A DNA stretch of 64,000 nucleotides, taken from Shinisaurus crocodilurus (Eukaryota > Chordata > Lepidosauria > Squamata > Shinisauridae). The stretch spans positions 111,840,359 through 111,904,358 of the forward strand of contig CM037879.1 of the NCBI GenBank assembly GCA_021292165.1. The letters run 5' to 3'. The position numbers and the translations under genes were made by a program. Below the pieces are notes generated by a model. The model worked only from the letters and a program-made list of their open reading frames with translations. It ran no database searches and was not told the DNA's origin. This document shows positions 10,434 through 22,560 of this stretch, in pieces (position 1 is the first letter of the stretch; each line of letters begins with the position of its first letter).

Positions 10434-11004
10434 TGCATGCACAGAGCTACTTTTAAATAATATAGAAAACATCAGGAAATCTGATGAAAGATTGCTCGCA
10501 TGATGTGTCGTTCCCCCCCCCACATAGAAATGTCACTGAAAATTAATCAAATCTTTAGGTGTGTGTGTACACTTAGAGATTCTCATGTATACAGAGAAGT
10601 TAGGGTGCTTGGGTAGGTAGATGAAAGAAGGTTGTGACCATGGGAAAGCAAAGCAAAATAAATAAATTAATAAATTTGAGCAGGCTATGAGGATAACAAG
10701 GCAGGGAGATGGAACAGAACGGGCTTAGAGTATGTTCACTGGGAAGGCATATGAAAAGAAAGGGAGTCAACAGAAAGCAAGGAAATGTAGCTACTGGAGC
10801 AAGCAATGATGAATTCCATTACTGTGCTGCAGAAGCAAATGTATGAGTGTAGCATCACATTTTAACCAATACCCTCTGCCATCTCTTGTCACAAATTCTC
10901 ATAGCTTTAATACTCCTTCCATTTGATGAGTGACATACTTGATGAATGACCTGAATGACAGACACAGGCAATTTACCAGGGCATCATGCAATATCTCTTC
11001 CAGC

Positions 11005-11100
11005 CCTGCTGCCCTGAGATCTTTTAACAGGAGATTGAACCTGAGCCCTCATAGTGCAGACAATATAGATATACACCTGCCTCTTCCTCAAGCTGTAATC
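11005..11100 (-). mobile_element. tRNA-derived SINE head, degenerate
   Basis: Antisense pattern 'gagatcttttaacaggagat' followed by 'tgaacctgagccctc' and ending 'cctcttcctcaagctgtaat'. 'gagattgaacc' is the B-box complement and 'cctcaagctg' sits where the A-box complement is expected. No conserved body or tail is clear. Confidence 0.5.
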
Positions 11101-13205
11101 CCTCTTTAAAGATATACTATTCTAATAACTACATAATTATGTAATGACTTGATTTGTGTATAATGTTAGTTTTATTTTCAGGAACAAATAGTTTGAAATT
11201 TAACATCCGATATTTCAGTTGCTCAAATAGCAGCAGGCCAAATGCAGATGCTCTATTTAATATTCTGGGTAGCAATTCTGAGCCAGATAGACCTTTCCTT
11301 TGTAAATTTGTAGCAGGTGTCCAAGCAGAAACTCTGTCTTACTCTGACATAACCTGAGCCAAAGTGGTTGAAATTTCTCAGGCAATTGCTCAGGAATCTG
11401 GGCTTCTTAGAGCAGGAATCGTAGCCTACTAATCTTTTCATTTTGTCTACCCTTTTTCTTACAGTGTTTAATCCTCTCTCTTTCTCTCTCCTGACAGCCA
11501 ACATTGACATTACTGTGCCATTGTATTATTACTCCATTATCAACTTCCAGAGGACTGTGCCCTTTGCCTGAAAACAAAGAGCCACTTCTTTATATCTCAC
11601 CCAAATGTTAAAGAACTATACCTATCAATAGATAAAAAGAAATAAACTTTTAAAAAACTTTTAAAACTGAATTTTCAATGCTGGATCCATAGTAGTCTAT
11701 TGAGTTGCCAGACAAGCCACTAGATTGGCCTAATTTTTGCTATAAAATATTTGTGTTATGTACTAGTTCCCTATTTTTATCATGTGACACCAACCACCAG
11801 GAAACCTAATTTTCCAAATGACTGAATTCACTGGTAATTCACAAGGAAAATTCTGCATCCTCACTGATTCAAGCATCTTAACCGCCAAGTTTAATATCTG
11901 GTTTCCTATGTTCTCTATTAAATGTTATAGCACATAACACATTTTGGATTTACAGTGGGAAATCAATACTGTAAAGTAGTCTCACAACTGCATAGTGGAA
12001 TTTCTTTGTGGCTGTTTTCACCAGCCAAAACTGTAATTGTCATGGTTTTCCTAATAAATAGACTTGCCATATGCATGTTGGGGATTTGCTCAACAGCAGC
12101 TTATTCTTTCTCCAATTTGTTATCTTGCTATTTTTGTTTAAAAGTTGTGAAGTTCTGCCTAGCATACCAAACTATATTCTGCTCAGAGATACAAATGTTG
12201 CAGAGAAGCATATGGTTGGTAATAGAGTAAGGTTATTTGGCTTAGAAATCTCTCCAAGTACTTAGGAGTTAAGGCTTTTCAATGCATGTCTGTGACCCAG
12301 GATATTAACATTCTAACCATGTACTCTTGTTCTTCTGGGAGCTTGCTAGCAAACAGCTTCCATCAGTGCTTGATCCCCTCGATCCATCCTGGCAGCACCC
12401 TCAGAGCAGAAGCATTTTCCAAACTAAAGAGACTGTACTTGCTACAGCAATCCATACTGGAAAATGGCATCTGAACCCTAAAGCTAAGAAAGCACTTTTG
12501 AGCCTAAGCTTCCAATTTCCTCTGACAGGCTATTATAAAACTTACTCTGCACTGCACTAAAAGAACTCCAAGGATTTCCAGAGTCTCATGAGAATAAACA
12601 AGTTTCAATTTATCCTTCATTTAAAGCCTTAAACTTTTTTGCTGCTTTATAAAGGAGTCACCATCTGTCTCCCACCATTAATAACTGCTTAAGCTTTTCC
12701 TCAGGAATACAGCCATTCCTGTTTTGTTTTTTTCCCACTTGTCCAAAAGAACATTGCTATAAAGATACAAAACTACAGAAAGAGTTTGGAGAAACATTGA
12801 CTTTCCCTTCCAACTTTAGCAGCATATTAACTAAATATATCTTCTGAGTACCCAAAATATAAATAGAAATGGAAACATCCATGATAACAATAAAATATCC
12901 TGAATATATAGTAAACAACAATAACTGCTCTGATCAAAATCTGGAGATCTACATGAAAACCTTGCTTGCTGGATCAGGAACCACAAGTATAAAACAGATG
13001 TGCATCCAAATGTACATTGGAATCCACATCTGCGTGTCGATGTCATCTACCCCCACTGCATTGCATTCAACTATATGTGCATGTAAATGTGCAACTAGTA
13101 ATGCAGAAACCCCTTTTTAAAGCATAACTAGAGCTGAATCAGAGCAACATCATTTTCACATCACCAAAGGCTAATAGAAGGAGCAATAGGAAAACATAAT
13201 TATCT

Positions 13206-13206
<1 letters not shown>
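11101..13206. other. Repeat-poor unassigned DNA
   Basis: No transposon ends or coding domains recognised over 2 kb. At 11154-11357 a frame follows a polypyrimidine-AG ('ttttattttcag'), but the encoded 60-odd residues show no known motif and there is no clear donor. Low repeat content makes part of this a candidate conserved non-coding region, which cannot be tested here. Confidence 0.35.

Positions 13207-13249
<43 letters not shown>
13207..13249. repeat. (CT)n(CA)n microsatellite
   Basis: A run of CT dinucleotides passes directly into CA dinucleotides. Confidence 0.9.
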
Positions 13250-13250
<1 letters not shown>

Positions 13251-13692
13251 ACAAGACACAGCCCCTCCAAATCTTTCTTTTTCATCTATAAAGGAAAATA
13301 AAAAATAAAATGACAAATAACTTTTAACAATTATTTCTTCAGGTTAACTGATTCTGCTAGTCTTTTTTTTAAATAAAGTTTGCTTCTTGTGATGTCTGAC
13401 TCATTGGCTTATTGTACTTCAAGAGTCAGGTAATAATTCATATACAGTACTTTAATTAACTGATGACTTTAAAAATCTGCTTTTATGCCATGCTTGCCTA
13501 TTAGGTCTTTTCCTGCATTTCTTTGTGCATGAAGCTCTTTGCAGTGCACCCTTCCTTTCAGAGACAGTATAGGATAAATTGGGGTCGCAGATTCAGACAT
13601 GGCTTAAGTAACATTAATGGAAGATGAAAAGAAAATGAATGCTTGTGTCTGCCCAATTTGTATTGTTTTGTAATTAATTTGGAGATTCCTTG

Positions 13693-13740
13693 GCTCACAC
13701 TTAAATCAAACAGGAGTCTTCCACTGATTTAAATGTGAGC
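13693..13740. repeat. Inverted repeat, 16-bp arms
   Basis: GCTCACACTTAAATCA at 13693-13708 pairs with TGATTTAAATGTGAGC at 13725-13740 with one mismatch around a 16-base loop. Likely a relic of a palindromic MITE. Confidence 0.7.
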
Positions 13741-14539
13741 AGGTCTACACACCCAGATCCATCCTTTATACATACTTTAATTCAGTGCAACCATACAAAA
13801 TAATAATCTGGGCTAAGTATGAACCAATTACCCTGTGTAGAAGTAATCTGACAACATGTATCAACATGAAGTGACTTCTGACATTACATTCTGTATTCAT
13901 CGCATGATACTTAAAACAATTCCCTTCAACAGATAAAAGCATTACACTGGCATGGGTCATTCATGTTATTTGCTTACAGACAACCCTGTGAATATCTGTG
14001 GTTACCACTAAATCACTACAACATCTAATGATAAACTGTATGTGAAAACAAACATCACATATCAAATCCACAATACAAAGCTTTCGTATGACCTGACATT
14101 ACTGCATACCAAATGTGTTTCAATAGAGGCACCTCACATTTTCAGCTATAAATCATTGGATTATTGAGTGATGTGACCATATGCGTGAATGGCGAAGTTT
14201 AGAATCTTAAATAGCTGAAATTCATGAGATTGTCTGAACAAACTACATTGAGAATCCACTTTGATAAAATATTTCCACATATATCAACTGGGGGGCAGGG
14301 AGGAATACTGGAACTATACTATGGATGTAATACTATTATTCTGAACTAGGCTATGAAGAATCATAACATGAAGGCATTCCTGAAGAATGGTGATGTGACC
14401 AGGATCCCTTTGCACTGTGACTAACCTCAGATTCTGGCACATCTATTGTGGCCTTTGAGCCACAACAGGGCCCACATTGACTAATTCAAGGCTTAGGGAA
14501 GATACCAAAGACATAGAAATAACTCTTCAGCGGTTAATG

Positions 14540-14636
14540 CTGCAATTCTATGCATGTTTGCTTGGAACTAGTGCCACTATGCCCAATCATACTTACTAGG
14601 GTCTTACACCCTAGTAAGTATGCTTAGGATTGCAGT
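14540..14636. repeat. Palindromic TGCAATCC-type MITE
   Basis: Starts 'ctgcaattctatgcatg' and ends 'tatgcttaggattgcag', so the ends are inverted repeats. The centre has another palindrome, 'cttactaggg' with 'ccctagtaag'. It belongs to the family found repeatedly in this window. Confidence 0.7.
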
Positions 14637-14694
14637 TTAAGAGCATGTACTATGACCTGGATGTCCTTGTTGTAAAAGTCAGCAACATGTTCAT

Positions 14695-14880
14695 TGAGTG
14701 GACCTAGGCAAGCCATCATTTTTCAGCTTTGTCCACCACCTGTAATGTTGGGATAATACAACTGGCCTTCCTTACAAGGTTGCTGTAAGGATTACTACAA
14801 TAATGTATGTTAAGTGGTTTGGGCACTTAGGAAAAACATTACATAGCTAGTAGGTATTATTACTTTAATACCTGTTGTCT
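14695..14880 (+). mobile_element. MIR/CORE-SINE remnant
   Basis: 'gacctaggcaagcc', 'cacctgtaatgttgggataa', 'caaggttgctgtaaggatta' and 'aatgtatgttaagtggtttg' occur in the order and spacing of the MIR core and 3' region. 'agctagtaggtattatta' matches the MIR 3' end. Highly diverged, so ancient. Confidence 0.65.
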
Positions 14881-15838
14881 CCATTCTGGTGCTGTGCCAG
14901 ACACAGTTCAGCATGATCAGAATATCTAGAACTGCATTTTTAAACAATTGACATTACCACAAGATCTCATGGATTAAGGGGGAAATTGTGGATTCCTTAT
15001 CCTTACAGAATTGCATCTGACAATTTCAGTGAAATGCCCTCTTTCCTGCCACCTCTATTTCTTTACTTACTATAAAACAAAACTATGTTCCTTTAACAAT
15101 ACAATTATTTCTTTAATCTGCTCAGATATTGCCACCGATACAAATGGAAATATTTCCTATTTTACTTAAATACAATGGAGAAGAACCAAAACATAAAGGG
15201 AGTAGTAACTATGTACTCATCAGGACCTTAAATCTCCCTTTAAATAAATAACAATTCATTTTCTATTCACTTTACGCAACAGGAGAGGAAATATTAGTGC
15301 TTGAAGCACTCACTTTACATACTAATCAAAACTGTTAGGATCCAAAAGCTCTGTTGAATAAAAATATAATAGGCATTTCTATTTGCTGTTAATTTTGCCT
15401 AGCTGCAAATGCTAAAATGAACAGCAAATTATCCTTGCCTCAGAACAGATATCTGTTCACAGCTGATATAATCTCTCTTATGGTTTCTAAACATTCCAAA
15501 CTCCTTGTCCGTGCTTTGCTGGCTTTCGCTCATTCCCCGCCAAAGAGAACAAGAGAAAGTATCTCACGGTATTTTTCAATGTACTAAAGGAATACGGTAG
15601 TTGAACTCTAAGGGGAGTGCTGCTGTGTCAGTGCTGCTGTGTGTGCGTGTGTTTTTAATGTTGTCTGAAAACAATGAAACCACTAAAATGTAAAAAGGGA
15701 GAGTTGGGAAAGGGAAAGTGATTTTGTCATGTAGGTATCATTTCTCTCCCTCCCTCCTGCCTTCCCTCCCTCCTTCTTGCATGTGCTTTACTAGTGATTC
15801 ATTGAATAAGTTCCTGTGGGGTACTTTATATGACTATG

Positions 15839-15922
15839 GCTGCAATACTAAGCAGACTCACTGGGGAATAAGCTCCATTTAACTCAGTGGAACTTACTTC
15901 TGAGTAAACATTGGACTGTGCT
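15839..15922. repeat. Palindromic TGCAATCC-type MITE
   Basis: 'gctgcaatactaagcagact' at the left and 'acttacttctgagtaaacat' toward the right match the family. The right end is eroded. Confidence 0.6.
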
Positions 15923-16542
15923 AAAATCCTATAACAAGGCCATTTGGATTCTATAATAAATTATAAAAGATTTGCAAGCAAATTGAGAGCTCAGAATTGT
16001 TCGATTATATCAGAGTTAGCATTTGCAACTGGTACAGGTTATTTTTTAAGCTGTAATATTTCATAATGTTATGTAATCATGAACAAAAGCTTTTCAAAAA
16101 CTGTTTTCACTGTGCTAAAGTAACAATCTAGACTTGTTGTAAGTATGTTATTCTTACAAGTAGTTCGCAGTTATTCTTGAAGGCAAGTCTTGGAGTTTCC
16201 TTAGCATAGTGCTGCTGGGGAAAATTTTCAGCATGTCCATCTTCATCTCTAGCCTGAAGGGAAATATAATGGCCTATTTAGGGACTTATAAATAATGGAA
16301 GAAAAAATAAGCTAAATGCATAACAGCTCAGATCATTAAAACAAACGGGAATTCCAAAATACAACAATATTAAGAAGTTTGCTTAAATACGCAGTACATT
16401 TTTTAGATTGTAGAACTTTGAGTGTTCTTTACACCATTTTTTTTTTTTAAATCATGCAAATAGATTCTGGTGTAAGAGTTAAAAACAACAAAGAGCAAAG
16501 CCCCCAAATGAAGCATTTCAGCTGGCTGTTTTGAGTGTTGAA

Positions 16543-16629
16543 CAGTGCAATCCTGTGTATGCCTACTCAAAAGTAAATCCCATTATGTTCTATGGTGCGT
16601 ACTCCCAAGTAAGGGTGCACAGGATTGGA
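16543..16629. repeat. Palindromic TGCAATCC-type MITE
   Basis: Begins 'cagtgcaatcctgtgtatgc' and ends 'gtgcacaggattg', giving inverted ends, with 'aagtaaatccc' near the centre as in other copies. Confidence 0.65.
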
Positions 16630-17290
16630 GACAGGGTTTCAGTTTACTTTGCTGCATTTTAAGGATTGTATTGCATATATGCTGTAGGTTTTTTTTTTAC
16701 CTTTAAAAATGTTCAACCAATAATATGCTTCCAGTTTCACTTTTTAAGAAACAAGGTCATTCTCTTAAAAAATGGTTTTCATATTCATGATTTACACATT
16801 AATGCTATTAAATGGATTTCCCCTTAATTCTTTAAGTAAAGATCTGAACCAAGTGGTCATTAAGTGAGGGCAATCAAATATGTTGAAAATATTTAATTTA
16901 AGAACATGCATTAAAAGTTATGGGTTATTTTGATCTACACTGTTAATTAAGGAAGTTGAAGTTTAAATGGAGACGTTAATGCAATCCATTAGCAACTATA
17001 ATGCTTGCATGCAGCATTTTCCTTCTAATCTACAACATATTCTGGTTTAGAGTTAAAGCAAAGGGAGAAGTAGGTGAAAGGAGGAGTGTCAGCAGCATGC
17101 TCATTACACCGTTCATTTGGATGACACTTGCACTCTGTTCCACTCTCATCCCATCTAATCCCTGACTGTTCGCTCTCCCTCTCTCCCAGCCTCCTGAAAT
17201 TCACAGCTGAGCTGTCCCCCTCACATATGGCTTGCATATAATTGTGCATATTCCATTTTACACTGCATTAAAATGATGAGCCTCTGGCTT
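16630..17290. other. Repeat-poor stretch, no gene recognised
   Basis: No transposon is seen. The part from about 17030 is richer in pyrimidine blocks and lies next to the TATA-like site at 17301. Confidence 0.35.
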
Positions 17291-17294
17291 CAGG

Positions 17295-17376
17295 CCAGCT
17301 TATTTAAATAAGACCCAGTGAACTTGCAAGGGGAGGGAGGAAGAGGCAGACGGGAAAGCTACACAGCAAGCAGCAG
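17295..17376 (+). promoter_or_regulatory. Candidate TATA-type promoter with short first exon
   Basis: TATTTAAATA at 17301-17310 is followed about 25-30 bp later by a purine-rich start region ('aggggagggaggaagagg'). A donor-like CAG|GTAG junction lies at 17376/17377. The surrounding 6 kb is poor in repeats. This arrangement fits a promoter, but each signal is weak and no downstream exon was found. Confidence 0.2.
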
Positions 17377-17399
17377 GTAGTTCTGTCTCCTGCTTGTAA

Positions 17400-18458
17400 G
17401 ATTAAATTTGTGTCTGCTCTAAAAAAAGAAATAAACAGAATTACCTGGTGTGATATATGGATCAAGGGTGTATGTGTGTGTGTGGGGGGGATCTAACATG
17501 TATCTAAGAACCTATGACAGCACATAGACATTTCCCTTTCTTAATGTAGTGTGAACTGTCTATTTTCATGTGTCACATAACAGAGGGTTTAATTTTCATT
17601 ATTGTTGTCATTTGTAAAATATATTTGCACATTGTACATTTTGTGTCTTGTTTCTTGCTTTCAGAAAAGCTGTCTGTCCCTAACTGTAGCAGCAAAATAA
17701 ATTGTTTGAGGCTGGAGAAGGTCATAATTGTGTCAAGGGTATTGAAGCTTGACAAATTGCACAGTTTGTGAGCCACCCAGCTCAACATAGCTCACATCCA
17801 TGTTTTGACCTTCCCCCCACACACACCCCACATGGTGCCTTGTTTCTGTAGTCCAGCAGAAATTGGAGGTTCACTAAGACTGATCTAAATGTTGGGGAAG
17901 TCAATGGAAAGAATCCTACCAGTGTGAGCTTTGATTCATATGCTTTCATGGCCTTGAGTGGTGCCAACAGGAAAACACAGCTATCTCATATCTAGATGTG
18001 TCTGTTACTGTTCCTTTTCTATAATCTTGAAGGACTGAATTACATGTGACAGGCAGTCCCATAATGCTTCCTCCCAATATTTTTTAAAAACAGAACGCAG
18101 GCCTGGAAGGCTGAAACTGGAGGTAGAGGGCCAGAGGGGAGGGTCTGCTTATGTCCAGTCTTAGATAGTTGGAATCTGCAGGGAGGTTTTGGTCTAATAG
18201 GTTACCGAGAGGCAAAAGGCAAGGGGAGTCCACACAATAGGCAGGGAGCATCCTACATGAGGCCATCAGAAAACAAAGGTCAGCAGACAGGATCCAAGCA
18301 CCAAGGACAGCTCCCAGGTATCAGGTAACTTGCTCCAACAAGTTCTAGAGCCAGCCTTCCTGTTTATCCCAAGCTCTGCCCCCTTTCTAAAAAAAAAAAA
18401 AAAAAAAAGGAGTTCTTAAAGAAGTAGCATCCTGGCCTGGAGTCTTGTTTCTTCATGG
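17400..18458. other. Unassigned, with a poly-A run
   Basis: A poly-A run at about 18391-18408 could be a retroposon tail, preceded by 400 bp of moderately GC-rich sequence ('ggaggtagagggccagaggg' and similar) that I could not assign. Nothing else is recognised. Confidence 0.3.
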
Positions 18459-18466
18459 GTCTATTG

Positions 18467-18606
18467 CAGCCTTCGCCAACTTGGTATCCACCAGATGTGT
18501 GGGACTAAACTCCTGTAATCTCCAGCCAGCATAACCAATGTCCATGGTGGGGATGATGGGAGTTGCAGTCCAACACATCTGGAGGGCACCAGCTTGAGGA
18601 AGGATG
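18467..18606. mobile_element. hAT MITE, CAGCCTTC type, 140 bp
   Basis: The 8-bp duplication GTCTATTG flanks the element exactly (18459-18466 and 18607-18614). The interior is palindromic: 'ccaccagatgtgtgggacta' is mirrored by 'gcagtccaacacatctgg'. Related copies are at 49899 and 52336. Confidence 0.9.
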
Positions 18607-18614
18607 GTCTATTG

Positions 18615-19029
18615 GCATCCTTAGTGAGCAAGTGTGGGGGACAGTGCAACTTTGTGTAGAGGGTGTGGCAGGTCCTTGAGGGGCTCAAATGTGATATGTT
18701 CAGGTTGCCCGCACAAAGAGGTCCAGGCACTGGGTTCTTATTTAGTATCAGTCCCTGGGCTTTATTCAGTAGTGGAGTCCATGTCTGGCTTTTCTGTGGA
18801 CTGAGCTACAGGGCCATAGCACACTTCCCGAACCCTCTAGCATCTACTCCTCATGGACAGTGCCCAGATCATTGCTTTAGGCTGGGGTCATAACAGCCCC
18901 CCCATCTCCCCCCCTTTTAACTCTTTTCCTTCCTGCCATTTGCCTGTTCAAAATCACTCTGCCCTCCCCCACATACACAATGGGTGGGAAAGCAATTTTG
19001 AGAGGTCAAATACACCATGCATAATACAT
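18615..19029. other. Unassigned stretch
   Basis: Moderately GC-rich with C runs near 18896-18917. No gene or element ends recognised. Confidence 0.3.
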
Positions 19030-19092
19030 TTATAGAACTCTCTGCCAGAAGACTGCCACTAGCTCAAATGGCTTTTAAAGGGGATTTCACAA

Positions 19093-19530
19093 CAGGGTGG
19101 CTCACACAAAATTCCCCACATGTTGGAATAATGCAAGGGGGGTTGCAGGGGCACATGGGCTAGCCCTAACCCTTCTGCCAATGGCAGAAATGCTTCCCAA
19201 CCGTTGATGTGTTTAGATAGCATGGGAAAGGGCTACACATATATGGTTGTACATGTGTAGAGCTTTTCCATGTGAGAATGGATTCTGGCCCAATTTGGGT
19301 CCCTCTTTCATGAAGAAACTCTATGTGTGTACATCAATACCTATGGAAACCCTTTCCCCACAATGTCCAAATGGTGCAGATGGCATTTCTGCTGTAGGCA
19401 TCAGAGGGCTATGGTCCCACATGCCATAATGGGGTGTGTGTGTGTGTGTGTGTGAAGCAAATCTATGAAGCCCAACAGTCCTCCTCACATCCACTCTCAA
19501 TACGTGGGTGGGGTTCATGTGAGCCACCCT
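19093..19530. mobile_element. Non-autonomous DNA transposon nested in CR1
   Basis: Left end CAGGGTGGCTCACACA and right end TGTGAGCCACCCT form inverted repeats of at least 12 bp. The CR1-like sequence stops at the left end and resumes at the right. The target duplication is at most 2-3 bp (A-rich and ambiguous) rather than 8 bp, so superfamily is uncertain. A (GT)n run lies at about 19434-19454 inside it. No coding capacity. Confidence 0.7.
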
Positions 19531-19589
19531 AAATTCATGGAGGAAAAGCCTATCAATAGCTACTAGTTATAATGGCTATAATACCCTTC

Positions 19590-19684
19590 CTGGTCTAATG
19601 GCAATACTTACAAGGTTCATTTCTGCCTAGGGAACATTAGTTATTGGGCGGATTAGAAATGTAATAAATAAATAAAATAAATTT
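19590..19684 (+). mobile_element. SINE/L2-like 3' tail nested in CR1
   Basis: 'agttattgggcggattagaa' followed by 'atgtaataaataaataaaat' is the tail type used by L2-like LINEs and their SINEs. The CR1-like sequence continues on both sides. The 5' boundary is not sharp. Confidence 0.55.
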
Positions 19685-20024
19685 CTAAGGAGCAATAACA
19701 GAAGACGGCAATTGGTTATATTTCCTGCTTAGGGGCTAACCAGAGGCAACTAGCTGGCCACTGTGAGAAACAGGATGTTGGACTTGATGGATTTTTGATT
19801 TGATCCATCAGGGTTCTTTTTATGTTCTTGGTTAAAAGGTCACACTCCAGCACAATGTTTGGTATGCTTAAGCTCCAGTGATTGCAATGGGACTTAAATG
19901 TGTGCTAGTTCTGGACCTCTGTGTTTTGAATGAGCAGCAGCTAATATAGACTATTATCCAGTGATTCATGCATGCCAGGTCCATTCAAACATGGATCCAG
20001 CTATGGGCCAGTAATCATATATAA

Positions 20025-20412
20025 CAGGGGTGAGCAATTTTGGGAGGTTCGGTGGAAATTTTTGCCCCGAAACCCTCATCTTGTTGCATGCACAAACGCA
20101 CGCACGCACGCACGCGCACGCACACGCACACCCACACACATACCCCGCAGTACCAAAAATGGGGGGGGGAGAGATTGCAAATACAAATAAAAGAAAAATG
20201 AAATGGAATCTATAGCTACTATGGAGTGCCAAAAGGATCAAAATTCACTTGCAAACAAGGTACCGGTAATTTGACCATTTGGGTGCTGCGTAGCAGCTCC
20301 AGATGCCATTTTGGTGCAATTTTTTTCTTTACATTTTTTGGGGGGGTTCCCCTGAATTGTAGGGGTGGCAGGGGCTGTACTGGGGGCTGTGGGGACTGCA
20401 TGCCCAACCCTG
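20025..20412. mobile_element. hAT non-autonomous element, 388 bp
   Basis: Left end CAGGGGTGAGCAAT and right end ATGCCCAACCCTG are imperfect hAT-type inverted repeats. The 8-bp duplication ATATATAA flanks it at 20017-20024 and 20413-20420. A CA-rich microsatellite lies at 20092-20140. No transposase. Confidence 0.88.
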
Positions 20413-20420
20413 ATATATAA

Positions 20421-21509
20421 CAACCAGTGGGGCCACAATGCTTTTGTAGCAGCCACCATTATGTTTTTCCCACAATGCCCCAGACTGATACAACCATTGG
20501 GGAACTGTGGAGAAAACAATGTGGGAAAAGTCAAACTGCAGCTGCAGTGCTGCAGGCATCAGTGCAGTGGTCTCTGCCAGGGTGCAGGGTGTCCAGAAGC
20601 TGCCCACAAATGCTACATGTTGATGCAGTCCTGATCAAAACTAGTGGCTGTGGATGGAGATGCAGATCCCCATTCCACATTCTCCAGTAGATTTTCTCAG
20701 GAAAGCCATGACTTTATTCTCAATATGCCAGGTAGATTGTTGCATTAACAATGCAGGCTTAGTCACAAAGTGGGGTGGGGAGGTGAGAAGAGGTAGTAGG
20801 ACTGAGTTGGCACAGTACATTTGTGCACTAGGGTAGCTAAGCAGATTGAAACCAACTAATCTAGATGCAATGCCTAAGCACTGGGGATGCCTTGGGATCA
20901 AACAGAAATTAGTTACCTTGCTTATACAACTGGAGATGTGCAGACTAATGTTCTGGGGCTAAAACCTCTCCAGACCAGCAGCCAAACACCAGACCAGGTG
21001 CCCATCCCTGTGTTCTAGTAAATTGCATCAGCCTGACAGAATCAAAACTGTAGGAGAAGATCCAATCCAGAGCAGATAACTCAATGGTGCAAGTGTGGCC
21101 AACGAATCATGAATTGGCAAGAAGACTCTATCAGGCCAAATATAAAACATATGGCACTGACAGACGGCATCACCACACCAAGCAAAGGAGCCTAAGAGAC
21201 CTGATGCCTAGCTCCTTTCTCTGGACCATCTTCTGGGTACCGGACTAAGCTAAGTGAATATTAACTGAGAATATTAACTGCTTGAAAATTACCCTGTCTG
21301 TAAACAGGAGAGTTACAGTTAATAACGGGATGATTATACTGGGAAAAGTTGTGGTGTGTTTATTGACTTGATGCTCCAGAGGAAAAGGGAGGTAAATTTC
21401 TCCAGTTTAATAGTCAGTCCTACTGACTTCCTTAGCAATAAATCCAATTGTTCCAAGGATTATACCATAAGACGTTAATACTCTTGAGTCTCTTCAAATG
21501 AGATTCTAG
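20421..21509. other. Unassigned stretch
   Basis: No recognised gene or complete element. Short frames on both strands at 20230-20900 overlap each other and show no domains. Confidence 0.35.
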
Positions 21510-21937
21510 GCCTTATCGACAAGTTAAAACTTAACAAATCACTGGGTCCAGAGAGTAACTACCTACCCAAGAGTTCTTAAAGAACTCAGATGTGGAATTG
21601 CTTACCTTCTAACAAAGATATTGTCCCTATTGTCCCCAAAAACTTGTCCTTAAGATTGGCCTCCATAAACAAGGTCTAGATAGTAGACAATTATTAATAC
21701 CAGTTTTTAAAAGGGGATCCATGGTGGGATCCAAGAAATTAAGGGCCAGTTCATTTAATGTCTGTAAATTGCTGGAAAGCATTATTATAAAAATAAAATT
21801 ATCAAGCATATAGAAGGAAAAGTCTTGCTGAAGAAGAATCAACATGGTTTCTGCAAGGGTAAGTCTTGTCTCACTAATCATTTGGAGTTCTTTGGCAGTG
21901 TCAACAAACATGTGGATAGGGGTGATCCAGTAGGCAA
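21510..21937 (+). mobile_element. CR1 LINE RT fragment (older subfamily)
   Basis: Plus-strand order 'aaatcactgggtccagagag', 'ttaagattggcctccataaa', 'tttttaaaaggggatcc', 'catggtttctgcaagggtaa' and 'tggataggggtgatccagta' follows the CR1 RT coding region up to just before the catalytic LDFSKAF block. Many indels and stops. It stops abruptly at 21938, where a different repeat begins. Confidence 0.7.
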
Positions 21938-22560
21938 TGACTGGGTTTGCACAACACAACAACCTATCATGGGTGACAAACCACGGTGAATTGTCGTGTT
22001 GTGAGGACCTGGACTGATTCCTGCAGGCAGGGTGGCTTGTTCATGGGCAACAAGCCACCCTGACAATCCATGGCTTGTTGTAGGGGATGTTGCACCCACA
22101 ATGGGTTGTTGTGTTGTCCAAGCCCGGGTCACCAATCCCATCATGGGTACCAGGAACTGGTGAGTGAGCTTCTTGGCAAGACGGTAAAAATCTCTTGCTG
22201 CTCTTGCCAAGCTTGCCTTGCCAGCTACCCCACAAGTGCCCATGACCGGCAATGGCTCCATGACCCCGCCCTGCTGTGACTGCGAGCCCCTTTGCGCTCA
22301 CCACAGCTTCCCCCCCTTTACCCATCTCCCCCCCCTAGAGATCATGAAAAGGGATCTCCGATTTGACAGCTAGTGACAGCCCCTTCAAAGTGCCCAAGCG
22401 GCACATTGGCGGGTCTGTCACTGGTTCATCACCCCATTAAAAAAATGCACCACAAATGTGTGCAATTTATTTTACATTTGTTTAATTATTATTTTTAGTT
22501 GGACTTGCACAAGTGCACACTTGTGCATTTTTGCAGGTCTGAAATGGCATGCCTCATCTG
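21938..22560 (+). repeat. Unnamed interspersed repeat, copy 2, with inverted-repeat head
   Basis: Begins 'ctgggtttgcacaacacaac'; an inverted partner 'gttgttgtgttgtccaagcc' lies near 22102-22121, so the first 190 bp form an imperfect palindrome. 22330-22530 aligns with 2640-2880. It interrupts or abuts the CR1 RT fragment. The 3' end is not defined. Confidence 0.5.

Larger units (their letters stand above)
19030..19830 (+). mobile_element. CR1-like LINE 3' end, broken by two insertions
   Basis: Three colinear pieces of one element are visible. 19030-19092 has 'agaactctctgccagaagac' and 'aaatggcttttaaaggggat'. 19531-19588 has 'aattcatggaggaaaagcct' and 'agctactagttataatggct'. 19685-19830 has 'tggccactgtgagaaacagg' and the end 'ttttatgttctt'. 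The breaks hold a TIR element (19093-19530) and a SINE-like tail (about 19590-19684). The last piece matches the antisense fragment at 7567-7682. Confidence 0.75.

Noticed and set aside
11154..11357. Possible internal exon after a polypyrimidine-AG
   Set aside because: The peptide shows no known motif and no convincing donor or partner exon is present.
20230..20900. Cluster of overlapping frames of 60-98 codons on both strands
   Set aside because: All are shadows of one another with no domain or consistent coding strand; part lies in the 20025-20412 hAT element.
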